A DNA stretch of 64,000 bases from Rhodoligotrophos sp. CJ14 (GTDB lineage: Bacteria; Pseudomonadota; Alphaproteobacteria; Rhizobiales; Im1): NCBI RefSeq assembly GCF_038811545.1, contig NZ_CP133319.1, forward strand, positions 3,601,001 to 3,665,000. Reading direction: 5' to 3'. Of the stretch, positions 33,174 through 42,733 are shown in pieces. Position 1 is the stretch's first letter, and each line of letters begins with the position of its first letter. The notes beneath the pieces were generated by a model that was not told where the DNA came from, searched no databases, and worked only from the letters and a program-made list of their open reading frames with translations. A program made the position numbers and the translations under genes.

Positions 33174-34078
33174 GATCGCGCACCTCGCTCTGCATTCGAA
33201 CGAGCAAGCACGGTTTTGGCGAAGCTCTGGAAGCGTGTCGTGGTGATGATCCGCTGGTCGCGTGGTTGCACCATGCGGATGCGCTCCTCGTTGACATCGT
33301 CGGTCATGCGCACGATCGCATCGGCCATATGTGTGGAAAAGCCGGAGGACAGCAATTGCGAGCGAGCGTTCTCGGCGGACACCTGCTCGTACCGGGCGCC
33401 AGCCCACCCGGAGAGATCACCGACGATTGCAGCCGCCTCCTCGAGAGAGAGGGTCTCAGGGCCTTCCAATTCGCGAATGGCGAATTTGCCGAAGTCGCGC
33501 TTGAGCAGCGCATCTGCTGCAACCGCACCGATATCGGCGGTCGCAATCATCGGGAGCGCGAGATCACCTCTCAATTGCCCGGAGGCCATGCCCGATTTCG
33601 CGATGTCCTCAATGAAGCCAATGGCGTTTTCCATGAACCAGCCTGGCCGCAGAACGAGTGTGCTCAGCCCGTCAATGGCGTGGAGGCGTGCTTCGAGAAC
33701 ACGCAAGCCCGCGAGGGGATCTGAGACCTTTTCGTAATTGGCGCCCCATCCGCTCAAGGCGACGACACGCGGAACGCGCATCTCGACGAGAGCTGCGATG
33801 AGCGCGTCGATCACCGCGCGCTGATAGGCCGAGAAATCATCGCTGGTCGGAATGTAGCCCGGCTGCAGCATCACGTAGACGGCCGTTGCGCCCTCGAACG
33901 CTCGGGCCAAGGCCGCGCGATCTGCTGGCTCCGCGGTGATGAGTTCGGCACCGCGCTCGCCGAAGGGTTGGAGGCGTTCTCCGTTGCGCCCGATCACCCG
34001 CACTGTTGCTCCACGATCGAGCAGCGCATTGGCGACCCCACTGCCGGTATTGCTGTTAGCACCTGTGACGACAAACAT
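33170..34078 (-). CDS. NmrA-like NAD(P)-binding Rossmann protein
   Basis: A 302-residue atypical SDR of the NmrA/NAD(P)H:quinone-oxidoreductase-like group. The nucleotide-binding loop is FVVTGANSNTGSGVANALL and a conserved Arg follows in RVIGRNGERL. The active-site Tyr/Lys of classical SDRs is not obvious, typical for this sensor-like group. It may be a redox sensor or a quinone reductase. It is the first gene of a two-gene unit with the MBL hydrolase. Confidence 0.82.
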   Translation of the reverse strand: MFVVTGANSNTGSGVANALLDRGATVRVIGRNGERLQPFGERGAELITAEPADRAALARAFEGATAVYVMLQPGYIPTSDDFSAYQRAVIDALIAALVEMRVPRVVALSGWGANYEKVSDPLAGLRVLEARLHAIDGLSTLVLRPGWFMENAIGFIEDIAKSGMASGQLRGDLALPMIATADIGAVAADALLKRDFGKFAIRELEGPETLSLEEAAAIVGDLSGWAGARYEQVSAENARSQLLSSGFSTHMADAIVRMTDDVNEERIRMVQPRDQRIITTTRFQSFAKTVLARSNAERGARS

Positions 34079-34171
34079 TCGCGTCTTCCTCGTGTCGAAA
34101 CGGTCGATCTGTTTCTAAACCGAAAACTGTGATATGTCGGCACCGCGAATCTGCAACCAATCGTTCTCAAA

Positions 34172-35083
34172 ATGAAAACGATCGTGGGATATCTCGAAGA
34201 CCTTTTCGCGTACGGCATGGTGGTGAAACATCGCGGTTTCACCGCCGCTGCGCGCGCGATGCACACGAGCAAATCCGTCCTGAGCAAGCGCGTGTCGCGC
34301 CTTGAAGACCGCCTCGGGGTTCGTTTGATCGAGCGGTCGGCGCGTGGGTTCCGGGTAACCGGCATCGGGGCTGAGCTCGCGAAGCATGCTGATATCATCA
34401 TCGGGTCTGCGGAAGAGGCCCAGCGAGCAGCCCAGCTGCTGACATCGGCGCCGCGCGGAATGCTCCGTATTGCTTGCCCGCCGGGGCTCCTTCATACAGC
34501 CTTGACGGATGTGCTCTGCCAATTTGCATTCCACTACCCAGAGATCCGGGTCGCGGTGGCGGTGTCGAATAGGCGAGTGGATCTCATCGAAGAACCGTTC
34601 GATGTAGCGATCCGCGTGCGGGAGCAGCTGGATTCTGACGCTTCGTTGATTGTGCGGAAGCTCGGGACGAGCCGGCGTATTCTTGTCGCCGCTCCGGCTT
34701 ATCTCTCGGCACGCCCCCCAATCAGGCAGCCAGAGGATCTTGGTAGGGAGTCGTTGCTGACATTGGCGGAAGATGGTGACGCAACACAGTGGACGTTGCT
34801 GCGCGCCGATAGCGAGCACCACTCGATCGAATTCACGCCGCGCTTTGCCGCGTCCGATTTTGGTTTGATCAACAGGGCCGCGGTGGCAGGCCTAGGCATC
34901 GCCCTGGTGACGGAAGCAGTCTGCCGTCCCTTTCTCGAGGCCGAGACGCTCACCCATGTTCTGCCGGATTGGTTCGCGTCGGAAAGCCTCGTCTATCTGA
35001 CCTTTACCTCCCGCCGCGGCATGCTGCCGGCAACCCGTGCGCTGATCGATTACCTCGCATCTGAATTGCCGGCTCGGCTTTAG
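34172..35083 (+). CDS. LysR-family regulator
   Basis: A 303-residue LysR regulator with HTH residues about 8-66 (MVVKHRGFTAAARAMHTSKS, then VLSKRVSRLEDRLGVRLIER) and a binding domain typical of the PcaQ/DsdC-like AaeR subgroup (ILVAAPAYLSARPPIRQPED, GIALVTEAVCRPFLE). It is divergent from the NmrA-MBL pair with a 93 bp shared promoter region, so it probably controls that pair and itself. Confidence 0.88.
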   Translation: MKTIVGYLEDLFAYGMVVKHRGFTAAARAMHTSKSVLSKRVSRLEDRLGVRLIERSARGFRVTGIGAELAKHADIIIGSAEEAQRAAQLLTSAPRGMLRIACPPGLLHTALTDVLCQFAFHYPEIRVAVAVSNRRVDLIEEPFDVAIRVREQLDSDASLIVRKLGTSRRILVAAPAYLSARPPIRQPEDLGRESLLTLAEDGDATQWTLLRADSEHHSIEFTPRFAASDFGLINRAAVAGLGIALVTEAVCRPFLEAETLTHVLPDWFASESLVYLTFTSRRGMLPATRALIDYLASELPARL

Positions 35084-35508
35084 GTCGCCTCGGAACCCGT
35101 GGTCCGCCCGGCACGCGAGGGTCATGCTTCACCGTGCGAGCATTGTAGCGTCCGCGCAACATTGTTTTTGATTTTAGACGGACGGCTAAGGTGGGCCGAC
35201 TTTGCCTCCTCGCCTATAAATCTCTGTAACAATTCTTTTTTGGCTTTGGAATCATTTAGGCCTAACAGAGGCTTAAATACATGGCAGCCTGCGCTTAAAG
35301 GCGAAGAATTCTTCCGCCCACAAAGTAAATCCGCCGACAAAATCGCATAATGAGACTACCGAAAGTTTTCACCCGATTGCGCAAGTAAGTCGATTGTGTT
35401 GCATCTATGGCGATGCAATGGCCATCGGTTGGCGATTCTCGTCGGGCATAGGGGCGCCCTGGGACGTCAGCGACCGATTGCGCTGTGCGCTTTTTGGGGG
35501 GCTCTTAC
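35084..35508. other. 425 bp leader region before the autotransporter gene
   Basis: AT-rich relative to the flanks, and without a gene I can support. It contains a perfect 7 bp inverted repeat TTGCATC-6-GATGCAA at 35399-35418, about 90 bp before the autotransporter start, a candidate operator. The promoter and 5' leader of the autotransporter must lie here. Confidence 0.5.
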
Positions 35509-38500
35509 ATGAAGTGCCGGACAAGACCCGCATCGTCGGGTGCTCCTACACGTGCGATCAACAATGCCTACTCGCGCCCGGAAGGTCTCAGCGCCGGGCA
35601 GCTGTCTCGATTTTCCAGACCATCGCTTTACGTTGGCGTTGCCTTAGCGGGCTTGAGCCTGTTCGGCGCACCAATGGGCAACCAGACGGCCTGGGCGGCG
35701 TCTTGCGCGCCGGTGCCGGGCGGGGCGAACTGCGCTCCAGGTGGAACAGGCGCGATATCCTACCCCGGCAGGACGAGCGATTTCGTCCTGACCATCGAGG
35801 ATGGCGTCGTCGTCATTCCCCCGCCGGGCACGATCGGTGTGAATGTCACGACTGGTGGGTTCCTGGGCTTGGCGGATGCAGATCTTACGGTCAATTCGCA
35901 AGGCAGCATCACCACCACCAACGCGACCGCGATCAATGTCTCCGGCCTGCTTGGCAGCCGCACCGTCATCCAGCAAGGCACCATCACGGCAAATGGCACC
36001 GGCATCGGTGTCAATGCCACCACGGGGCTCGGGAATGTTGTCGTCGATGTCGATGACGTGATCGCAGGCGGCACCGGCATCAACGCCACATCCGGCGCCG
36101 GCGATGTCGATGTCACCGCCGGAAACGTCTCGTCCGCAACGGGAATGGGGGTTAACGCGACGACCGCCCTGGGCGCTGTGACCGTGGATGTGAACGACGT
36201 CACCAGCCAGGGCATCGGTGTGAACGCACAGGCCCTCGTCGGAACCGCCTTCGCCTCGGCCCATGATGTCACGACCACTGGAAACGGCGCCCATGGCATC
36301 AATGCCACCGCCGGCCTGATCGCGGTTGCCACGAGCGATGGGCAGATCACCACATCGGGCAATGACGCCCATGGCGTCAATGTTGAGGGTACGCTCGCAG
36401 CCCTCGCTTCGGTCAATAATGTGACGACGACGGGCGATGGCTCGAGCGGCGTTGTGGCAAATTCCGCTGGCCTGGCCGGGGTGCTTGCCAGCGGCACGGT
36501 CTCGACCGATGGGCAGGATTCCCACGGCATCGTCGCGAACGGCTCCGTCTTTGCCGGCGTGATCGCCAATGACGTCGTGACGGCCGGCCCCAGCTCGCAG
36601 GGCATCATCGCCACCGCCACTGACGGGCCGGCGCTGGTTCTCGCAGACACGGTGAACTCGACCGGAGCCGGCATCACGGCATCCGCTCAAAGCGGCTTTG
36701 CGGCTGTCGCTGTGGCCGAAGTGAACACCACCGAGAACAGCGCCAATGGCATCACCGCAACCATCGACGAAGGCACGGCCTTTGTTGCGGCGGGTTCGGT
36801 CACCACTCAAGGAAACAATTCCACCGGCATTCTGGCAGATACCAATGACGGCTCCGCCTATGTGATCGCCGGCAATGTGGAAACCCAGGGCGATGGTTCG
36901 GCCGGCATCATCAACAGCGCCAATGGAACCTCCTTCACGCTCTTCGGCAGTGTCACGACCAATGGCGATTTCTCGCCCGGCGTCGTCGGCATCGATCCGA
37001 CCAGCAATGTGATCATCGCCGGCTTGAGCGTTGAGACCAATGGCGATTTCTCACCCGGTATCCTGGGCTGGTCCGGGACCGATGATGTGGATGTGCTTGT
37101 CGGCCAGGTTTCCACGTCAGGCGACTTCTCCGACGGAATCGTGGCGGTGAGCGGCGGATTGCCAGGCGGCAGCGGTGACGTCACGGTTGCCGCTCTCGAT
37201 GTGGCAACCGATGGCTTCGGCTCCGACGGCATCATTGCAGTTGCGCTTGATGGCAATGCAAGCGTGCTTGCAGGCGAAGTGACCACGAGCGGTGCATTCT
37301 CAACCGGCATTACCGCGCTCGCCGATCAGGATGCCTTCGTTCTGGCCGGCAATGTCGACACCGAAGGCTTCGGGTCGGAAGGTATCGTAGCGGGCGCGCT
37401 CAACGGCGACGCCATCGTGCTCGCAGGCACCGTTGCCACCAATGGCGCCTTCGCCAATGGTATCCGCGCTGAGAGCGAGCTGGGCGATGCGGTCGTCGCG
37501 GCCGGTACGGTCGACACGGAAGGCTTCGGTGCCGATGGCATTCTGGCTGAGGCTGATGCCGGCGTGGCGGCGGTCCTGGCGGGAAGTGTGGCCACCAACG
37601 GTGCCTTCGCCACCGGCATTTCGGCCGAGGGCTTTGACGGCGCTTTCGTGTTGGCGGGCTCAGTTGATACCGAAGGCTTCGCCTCCGAAGGCATTGTCGC
37701 CGAGGCGGTGACGGGCGATGCGATCGTCGGCGCAGGTTCTGTCGCCACCAATGGTGCATTCGCCAATGGCATCAGGGCTGAGAGCGAAAGGGAGAATGTC
37801 TTTGTAGCGGCGGGAAGCGTGGACACCGAAGGCTTCGGAGCCGACGGCATTCTTGCGCTTGCGCCAAGCGGGACGGCGACGGTTCTCGCCGAGACGGTTG
37901 CCACCAATGGCGATTTCGCCTCTGGCATTGTGGCGATCGGTGACGAGAACGCCTTTGTGCTCGCCGGCACGGTTGATACCGAGGGTGACGATGCGGAGGG
38001 CATTGTTGCCAGGGCCAATGGCGACGTAGCGGTCGCGGCTGGTACCGTTTCCACCAATGGTGATGATGCCAACGGCATCCGTGCCCGAAGCGAGGATGGC
38101 GACGTCTTCGTTCTGGCGGGCAGCGTCGATACGGAAGGTGAGGATGCGGATGGCATCCTGGCGCTTGCCCATCAGGGCACGGCCTTTGTCGTGGCTGACG
38201 AGGTGTTCACCTTAGGAGACGGGGCCTCGGGGATTGTCGCGCTAGGCGATGAGGGCGCCTTTGTGCTCGCTGGCACGGTCGATACCGAGGGCGACGGCGC
38301 CAATGGCATTACCGCTCGTGCCTTTGGCACAGTCGGCGTGGTTGCCGGAAGCGTTTCGACAAATGGCGATGATGCGGAAGGCATCATTGCGCAGAGCTGG
38401 GATGAGGATGCGTTTGTCGTTGCGGGCACCGTGGATACGGAAGGTGAGGATGCCGACGGCATTCTCGCACTCGCCCGGGACGGAACGGCCGTGGTCCTGG

Positions 38501-40662
38501 CGGGCACCGTGTCGACCGACGGCGATTTCGCCAATGGCATTCGGGCGGTCGCGGGCAACGGGGTCTTCGTCGCCGCGGACAGCGTTGAAACGCTTGGCGA
38601 AGAGTCCGACGCCATCGTCGCCGAGACCGAGACGGGTCCCGCTATCGTGCTCGCCGGCACGATTGATACGGCCGGCTATGACGCGGACGGTATCATCGCC
38701 AGGAGCGCGGATGGTCCCGTGTTTGTCGGAGCCGAGCAAATCGCGACCCAGGGTGATTTCTCGGCAGGCATCTTCGCCGAAAGCGACACTGGCGATGTCG
38801 GTGTCGCAGCGGGGGAGGTGGTGACCACCGGGGAAGACAGCGACGGAATTGTCGCTCAGACCAACACCGGCGATGTCGGGGTCTATACTGCCGGCCTGAT
38901 CTCCACCAGCGGTCTCAACTCCACCGCCATAACGGCGCTTTCGGGCACTGGCCAGGCCTTCGTGCTCGTTGACGAGGATAGCGAGGTGGTCGGCGGCACG
39001 GGCGATGGCGCCGGTGTGGTGTTCGACGGCGGTGCCGGCTCCAGGCTCGTCAATCTCGGTTCGATCTCCTCGCTCAACGACCGGGCGATCGTCAACTTCG
39101 ACAGCGATTCCGTGGTCGAGAATGCCGGTGATGTGACCGGCTATATGACCATGGGCGGCGGTGCCGACACCTTCAACAACTACGACACCGGCGCGGTTTA
39201 TGCCCGCGGCGACAGTGATTTCGGCGACGGGGATGACCGCTTCAACAATGGCGGTCTGTTGACCCTCGCTGAGCGGAATGCGCCGGCAAGCGTGACCATC
39301 GCCAATCTCGAAGTGTTCGACAACAGCCTCGGCGGCGTGATCGACATGCAGGATGATCGCGAGGGCGACCGGATCATCCTCGCCGATAGCGACTTCATCG
39401 GCGGCGGCGCGCTCGGGGTTGATGCCTTCCTGGGCGGGCCCGGCTCGACGGCCGACGTGCTCGAGATCGGCGGCACCGTCATCGCCAGCGGCAATGGCAG
39501 CCCGACCGCGCTCTATGTCAACGACACCAATGCAGGTCCCGGGGGATATGTGCCCGGTGGCATCGAGGTGGTGGATGTCTCGAACGGCTTCACCCAGGAG
39601 GGTGATTTCTACCTGGTGGGCGGCCCGATCGACAAAGGCTTCTTCACCTATGATCTTGATCTGCGTCCGGACCTCGTCTGGGTGCTCCAGAGCAATCCCG
39701 ATGATGAGGTCTTCGAGACCGCAAGCGTGATGAGCGGTCTGCAGAACGTCTGGTATGCGACCACCGGTGCCTGGCATGAGCGCACGGTTGATCTGCGCCA
39801 GACCTATCGCGGCACCACCCTGGTCAGTCCTGTTGCCGACCTGCCTCAGCCCATGCCACCGGCCGTGGTGGGCCGTCCATTGGGCGGCTTCTGGGGCCGG
39901 GCGATCGGCGATTGGGCAAAATATGATGCCTCCCATGGCGTGAAGTACAAACAGGACACGTTCGGCTTCCAGGCCGGTTTCGACATGGGCTTCGAGCTCG
40001 GCCAGGGCATCTTGGTTCTGGGTGTGCTCGGCGGCTATGTGAATTCGGACCTCGACTACCGACACAGCCTCTCCTCGGCCGATTACGAGGGCGCATCGGT
40101 GGGCGGCTATGCCACCTATCTCCAGGGTGGGTTCTACGTCGATGCTCTGGTGAAGGCGGACCTGCTCGATGTGAGCTACAAGGTGCCGGCTGTGGGCGAT
40201 AAGTCCAAGTCGGATGCCACCAATATCGGCGCATCCTTCGAGGCCGGCTATCGCTTCGACCTCAACCCGGCGGTGTTCCTCGAGCCGGAATTGCAGGTCA
40301 CCTATCTGTCCTCGGAGATTGATGGGACCTTCATGGCGGGCAACCATATCGACTGGAACGACGGGGAGAGCCTGCGCGGCCGCCTCGGCGCAAGGCTCGG
40401 GACGAGCTTCATCCAGGCCGACGGCTCACGGCTCGAGCCCTATATCAAGGCGAGCGTGGTCAACGAGTTCGAGGGCGACAACAAGCTCAATCTCGGTGGC
40501 TTCATCACCGCCGATGACCGGTCTGGCACCTGGGGCGAGGCGGGGCTGGGCATTCAGTTCATCGGCTCCGGCGCGCTCTCCGGCTATATCGATGGCAAGA
40601 CCTATTTCGGCGACGATGTCTTCGGTGGCACCGTCAATGCCGGATTGCGCTTCAGCTTCTGA
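35509..40662 (+). CDS. Giant type V autotransporter with a tandem-repeat passenger
   Basis: A 1717-residue protein. The N-terminus has a long basic region and then a signal helix (LYVGVALAGLSLFGAP, cleavage after NQTAWA). The passenger holds 35 tandem ~26-residue units (about residues 254-1156) of the type V-x-T-x-G-x-x-A/S-x-G-I-x-A, expected to stack as a beta-helix. A non-repeated linker follows (for example YMTMGGGADTFNNYD), then an autotransporter beta-barrel of about 280 residues (GFWGRAIGDWAKYDASHG to the final AGLRFSF, with a C-terminal Phe). Such proteins are displayed at the surface for adhesion, aggregation or biofilm. The ATG at 35509 has a GGGGGG site. A strong terminator follows. 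A 701-codon open frame on the opposite strand is a by-product of the repeats. Confidence 0.92.
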   Translation: MKCRTRPASSGAPTRAINNAYSRPEGLSAGQLSRFSRPSLYVGVALAGLSLFGAPMGNQTAWAASCAPVPGGANCAPGGTGAISYPGRTSDFVLTIEDGVVVIPPPGTIGVNVTTGGFLGLADADLTVNSQGSITTTNATAINVSGLLGSRTVIQQGTITANGTGIGVNATTGLGNVVVDVDDVIAGGTGINATSGAGDVDVTAGNVSSATGMGVNATTALGAVTVDVNDVTSQGIGVNAQALVGTAFASAHDVTTTGNGAHGINATAGLIAVATSDGQITTSGNDAHGVNVEGTLAALASVNNVTTTGDGSSGVVANSAGLAGVLASGTVSTDGQDSHGIVANGSVFAGVIANDVVTAGPSSQGIIATATDGPALVLADTVNSTGAGITASAQSGFAAVAVAEVNTTENSANGITATIDEGTAFVAAGSVTTQGNNSTGILADTNDGSAYVIAGNVETQGDGSAGIINSANGTSFTLFGSVTTNGDFSPGVVGIDPTSNVIIAGLSVETNGDFSPGILGWSGTDDVDVLVGQVSTSGDFSDGIVAVSGGLPGGSGDVTVAALDVATDGFGSDGIIAVALDGNASVLAGEVTTSGAFSTGITALADQDAFVLAGNVDTEGFGSEGIVAGALNGDAIVLAGTVATNGAFANGIRAESELGDAVVAAGTVDTEGFGADGILAEADAGVAAVLAGSVATNGAFATGISAEGFDGAFVLAGSVDTEGFASEGIVAEAVTGDAIVGAGSVATNGAFANGIRAESERENVFVAAGSVDTEGFGADGILALAPSGTATVLAETVATNGDFASGIVAIGDENAFVLAGTVDTEGDDAEGIVARANGDVAVAAGTVSTNGDDANGIRARSEDGDVFVLAGSVDTEGEDADGILALAHQGTAFVVADEVFTLGDGASGIVALGDEGAFVLAGTVDTEGDGANGITARAFGTVGVVAGSVSTNGDDAEGIIAQSWDEDAFVVAGTVDTEGEDADGILALARDGTAVVLAGTVSTDGDFANGIRAVAGNGVFVAADSVETLGEESDAIVAETETGPAIVLAGTIDTAGYDADGIIARSADGPVFVGAEQIATQGDFSAGIFAESDTGDVGVAAGEVVTTGEDSDGIVAQTNTGDVGVYTAGLISTSGLNSTAITALSGTGQAFVLVDEDSEVVGGTGDGAGVVFDGGAGSRLVNLGSISSLNDRAIVNFDSDSVVENAGDVTGYMTMGGGADTFNNYDTGAVYARGDSDFGDGDDRFNNGGLLTLAERNAPASVTIANLEVFDNSLGGVIDMQDDREGDRIILADSDFIGGGALGVDAFLGGPGSTADVLEIGGTVIASGNGSPTALYVNDTNAGPGGYVPGGIEVVDVSNGFTQEGDFYLVGGPIDKGFFTYDLDLRPDLVWVLQSNPDDEVFETASVMSGLQNVWYATTGAWHERTVDLRQTYRGTTLVSPVADLPQPMPPAVVGRPLGGFWGRAIGDWAKYDASHGVKYKQDTFGFQAGFDMGFELGQGILVLGVLGGYVNSDLDYRHSLSSADYEGASVGGYATYLQGGFYVDALVKADLLDVSYKVPAVGDKSKSDATNIGASFEAGYRFDLNPAVFLEPELQVTYLSSEIDGTFMAGNHIDWNDGESLRGRLGARLGTSFIQADGSRLEPYIKASVVNEFEGDNKLNLGGFITADDRSGTWGEAGLGIQFIGSGALSGYIDGKTYFGDDVFGGTVNAGLRFSF
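36268..38976 (+). repeat. Tandem coding repeats of the passenger, ~78 bp unit in ~309 bp blocks
   Basis: Thirty-five units of 23-31 residues, mostly 25-26. From about unit 13 to 30 a four-unit pattern repeats: VDTEG..EGIVA, VATNG..NGIRAES, VDTEG..DGILA, VATNG..(S/T)GI.A with the last unit one residue shorter and ending AFVLAG. The AFVLAG codons recur at 37333, 37642, 37951 and 38257, that is every 309, 309 and 306 bp. This shows growth by duplication of whole four-unit blocks. Confidence 0.88.
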
Positions 40663-40680
40663 GCCGAACGCTTAGGGCCG

Positions 40681-40720
40681 AGATGCAGCCTGAAGAACCA
40701 GGCTGCATCTTTTCTTTTTT
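40681..40720 (+). terminator. Strong Rho-independent terminator of the autotransporter gene
   Basis: A 12 bp stem, AGATGCAGCCTG (40681-40692) and CAGGCTGCATCT (40699-40710), with loop AAGAAC, is followed by TTTCTTTTTT. It starts 18 bp after the autotransporter stop. Confidence 0.92.
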
Positions 40721-40801
40721 GGTGACACCTAACGGCTGCTCGATGTCGTCGTGCCCTTTTGAGGGATCAGCACAACTGACCGAGCGCCGACCTGCCAGCT
40801 C

Positions 40802-40918
40802 AGAGCATTTTCGAGCGAAGAGGCCGGTTCGCGTGAAGAAGATGCGGCAAAGCGAAGACTTGCGAACCGGTTTCGCAGTTTCAACAAAAAGCGAAACGGG
40901 ACATGCGATGCAGAGTGA
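40802..40918 (+). repeat. Dispersed ~100 bp repeat, copy B
   Basis: Begins AGAGCATTTTCGAGCGAAG, continues with CCGGTTCGCGTGAAGAAGAT and ends in a second block GCGAACCGGTTTCGC that is partly complementary to the first, so it can fold. Related to copies A (32111-32215) and C (63345-63439). It lies between the autotransporter terminator and the serine hydrolase gene. Confidence 0.75.
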
Positions 40919-40951
40919 AGTGGCTGACGGTGGCCTGTCTTGGCCCCGAGC

Positions 40952-42112
40952 TTAATCCGGTGCCATTTGTCCGATCAGTTCATTGACCGCCCCGGATATC
41001 GCCTCGATCGCTCCGATGTCGAAGCTGTTGATCGCAACGAAAACGCCAATGCCGTGCTGAGGCGCAAAGGCAATATAGCTGAAAGTGCCCTGCAGCCCTC
41101 CACTCTTCTGCAAGATCAGGGGGCGGCCGTCCGCGGGCCTCATGACCACCCACCCAAGCCCCATCGCATCGCCATGGCCCGCCTCATCAAGCCCATATGC
41201 GGGACTCATCCCCTCGCGGGGCAGATAGATCGCATGATCAAGAAGACGCATTTCGGCGTCTTGCGGCGAGAAACGGTCGAGATGCCAGCGCAGCCAGCGC
41301 AGCATGTCGTTTGGCGTGGAATATAGGCTGCTTGCACCCGCCATAACCTCCGGCGTTGTCACCAGCGGCAGCGGTTTGCCGTCGAAATCGTGACCTTGCA
41401 TGACCCGGTTGCGGTCTGCGTCGCGTAGACTGATTGTCGTGTCCGCCAGGCCGGCGGGATCAAGCACGCGCTCGCGCAGCAAGTCGCCATAGGGCCGGCC
41501 CGCAGCTTCGCTCAGTGCTGCACCCAAAAGATCAAAGGCGAAGTTGGAGTAAAGAATGCCTGTGCCCGGCGGGAACAAAAGCGGATTGCTCTTGAGCCCC
41601 GCAATATAGGTATCTTTCGTCAGTGTTCTGAATGGATCCTCCGGCGGACCCGGTGCGCGATCAACCTCCCGCGGCAGCCCCGACGAGTGGGTAGCGAGCT
41701 CGATCAGCCGAATGGGCTTACCCTCAGCCTCAGGTACGGCAACGTCCCACGTGAGGTGATCCTGCAGCCGGTCCGTGAGCTTCACGGAGCCGTCGGCCAC
41801 CAGGCTCGCCAGCACCGCACCGGTGAATGCCTTCGAAATGGATCCGATGCGCAGGATCGTATCGCCGTCGGGAGCCTGGTCCCGATCAGGGGAGATCTTG
41901 CCGAAACCATAGACGACCGTTTCGTCATTCCTGATGGCGCCGATAACGAAGGCGGGCACGCGGGTTTGCAGGAAGAGCATAGTGCCGGTCATTTCGACGG
42001 CTTCAGCCAGCAATTTGTCTTCAGCGAACCCGGGGGATGGTTGTGTGCTGCTGAGCGCGAAGACAAGTGCACCCGCTAGAGCGAGCAAGCCACGACGCCG
42101 GCTGCTGAACAT
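40952..42112 (-). CDS. Exported serine hydrolase of the class C beta-lactamase/DD-peptidase fold
   Basis: A 386-residue protein with a signal peptide (LLALAGALVFALSSTQPSPG, cleavage near GFA). The penicillin-recognising fold motifs are present: SISK (SxxK, nucleophile Ser), YSN in GILYSNFAFDLLG, and KSGG in QKSGGLQGTFSY in the KTG position. AmpH-type peptidoglycan endopeptidases and esterases share this pattern with class C beta-lactamases. A true AmpC role is not supported, as there is no AmpR neighbour and the KTG motif is altered. Substrate undetermined. Confidence 0.86.
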   Translation of the reverse strand: MFSSRRRGLLALAGALVFALSSTQPSPGFAEDKLLAEAVEMTGTMLFLQTRVPAFVIGAIRNDETVVYGFGKISPDRDQAPDGDTILRIGSISKAFTGAVLASLVADGSVKLTDRLQDHLTWDVAVPEAEGKPIRLIELATHSSGLPREVDRAPGPPEDPFRTLTKDTYIAGLKSNPLLFPPGTGILYSNFAFDLLGAALSEAAGRPYGDLLRERVLDPAGLADTTISLRDADRNRVMQGHDFDGKPLPLVTTPEVMAGASSLYSTPNDMLRWLRWHLDRFSPQDAEMRLLDHAIYLPREGMSPAYGLDEAGHGDAMGLGWVVMRPADGRPLILQKSGGLQGTFSYIAFAPQHGIGVFVAINSFDIGAIEAISGAVNELIGQMAPD

Positions 42113-42733
42113 GACGTCCCCCCACTTTCCGATCGCATCAACTTGTCCGGCGAACAGTCGAAAGTAAATATTCTAAACACCGTGGAGGTAGAGGCGACTC
42201 GCTCTGCGGCGACACAAGCCGGTGCAAAAAGATCAAATTTAGGCCCACTTGGCGCCCCCATCGAGAGGTATTAAGAGGCTTACGTCTGTATAGTCATTGA
42301 CGTATTCCGTCATCCGCAGGAATTTATGAACAGTATTACCTAGTTCTATATCCAAATTATCCAGTAGGCGAATTCTTAAGTGTCGTTTATGGACGATCGT
42401 CAGAAAATAATCGGGCGATCAGAATAACTCTTCGATCGATGTCTCAGATGCCGCAGATAGTACGATTTGAATTTGACGACGGTCAAGGCAAGATCTCTGC
42501 CATTCTCAATCAATGGAAGAACCATTGATGATCTTGCGAATGATCCGGAGTCGTTGCCGATATCGGAACTGGCCGCGCCACAGCCTTTGCCGACGCAAAT
42601 GCTCGGCTCGCATCGAGGGGCCGGGCGGTCCGGTGATCGAACAGACGGCCGTGAGGACGACAGGAGAATTCATGGTTGCTCTCATCTATATGAGTGAGGG
42701 GAGGGGGCAGCCGCAGCGGATGCGCGGATGGCT
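42113..42733. other. 621 bp AT-richer stretch without an assignable gene
   Basis: Between two GC-rich genes, positions 42150-42540 drop in GC. On the minus strand an open frame of about 55 codons ends at 42239 with protein-like sequence (LLDNLDIELGNTVHKFLRMT, then DVSLLIPLDGGAKWA) but has no proper start. A 30-codon plus frame starts at 42439 without a ribosome site. A plus-strand ATG at 42672 with AGGAG runs antisense into the MFS gene end. None is convincing; the first may be the end of a decayed gene. Confidence 0.4.

Noticed and set aside
36268..38976. Regular repeats that might suggest a CRISPR array
   Set aside because: Units are in-frame coding, diverge gradually, have no unique spacers and no cas genes nearby.
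38242..40347. A 701-codon open frame on the minus strand inside the autotransporter gene
   Set aside because: It arises because the tandem coding repeat avoids stops on the other strand; it has no ribosome site or recognisable domain, and the plus-strand autotransporter has signal, repeats and barrel.
40952..42112. AmpC-type beta-lactamase
   Set aside because: Fold motifs fit the wider serine hydrolase family, but the KTG motif is altered and there is no AmpR; a resistance claim is not supported.
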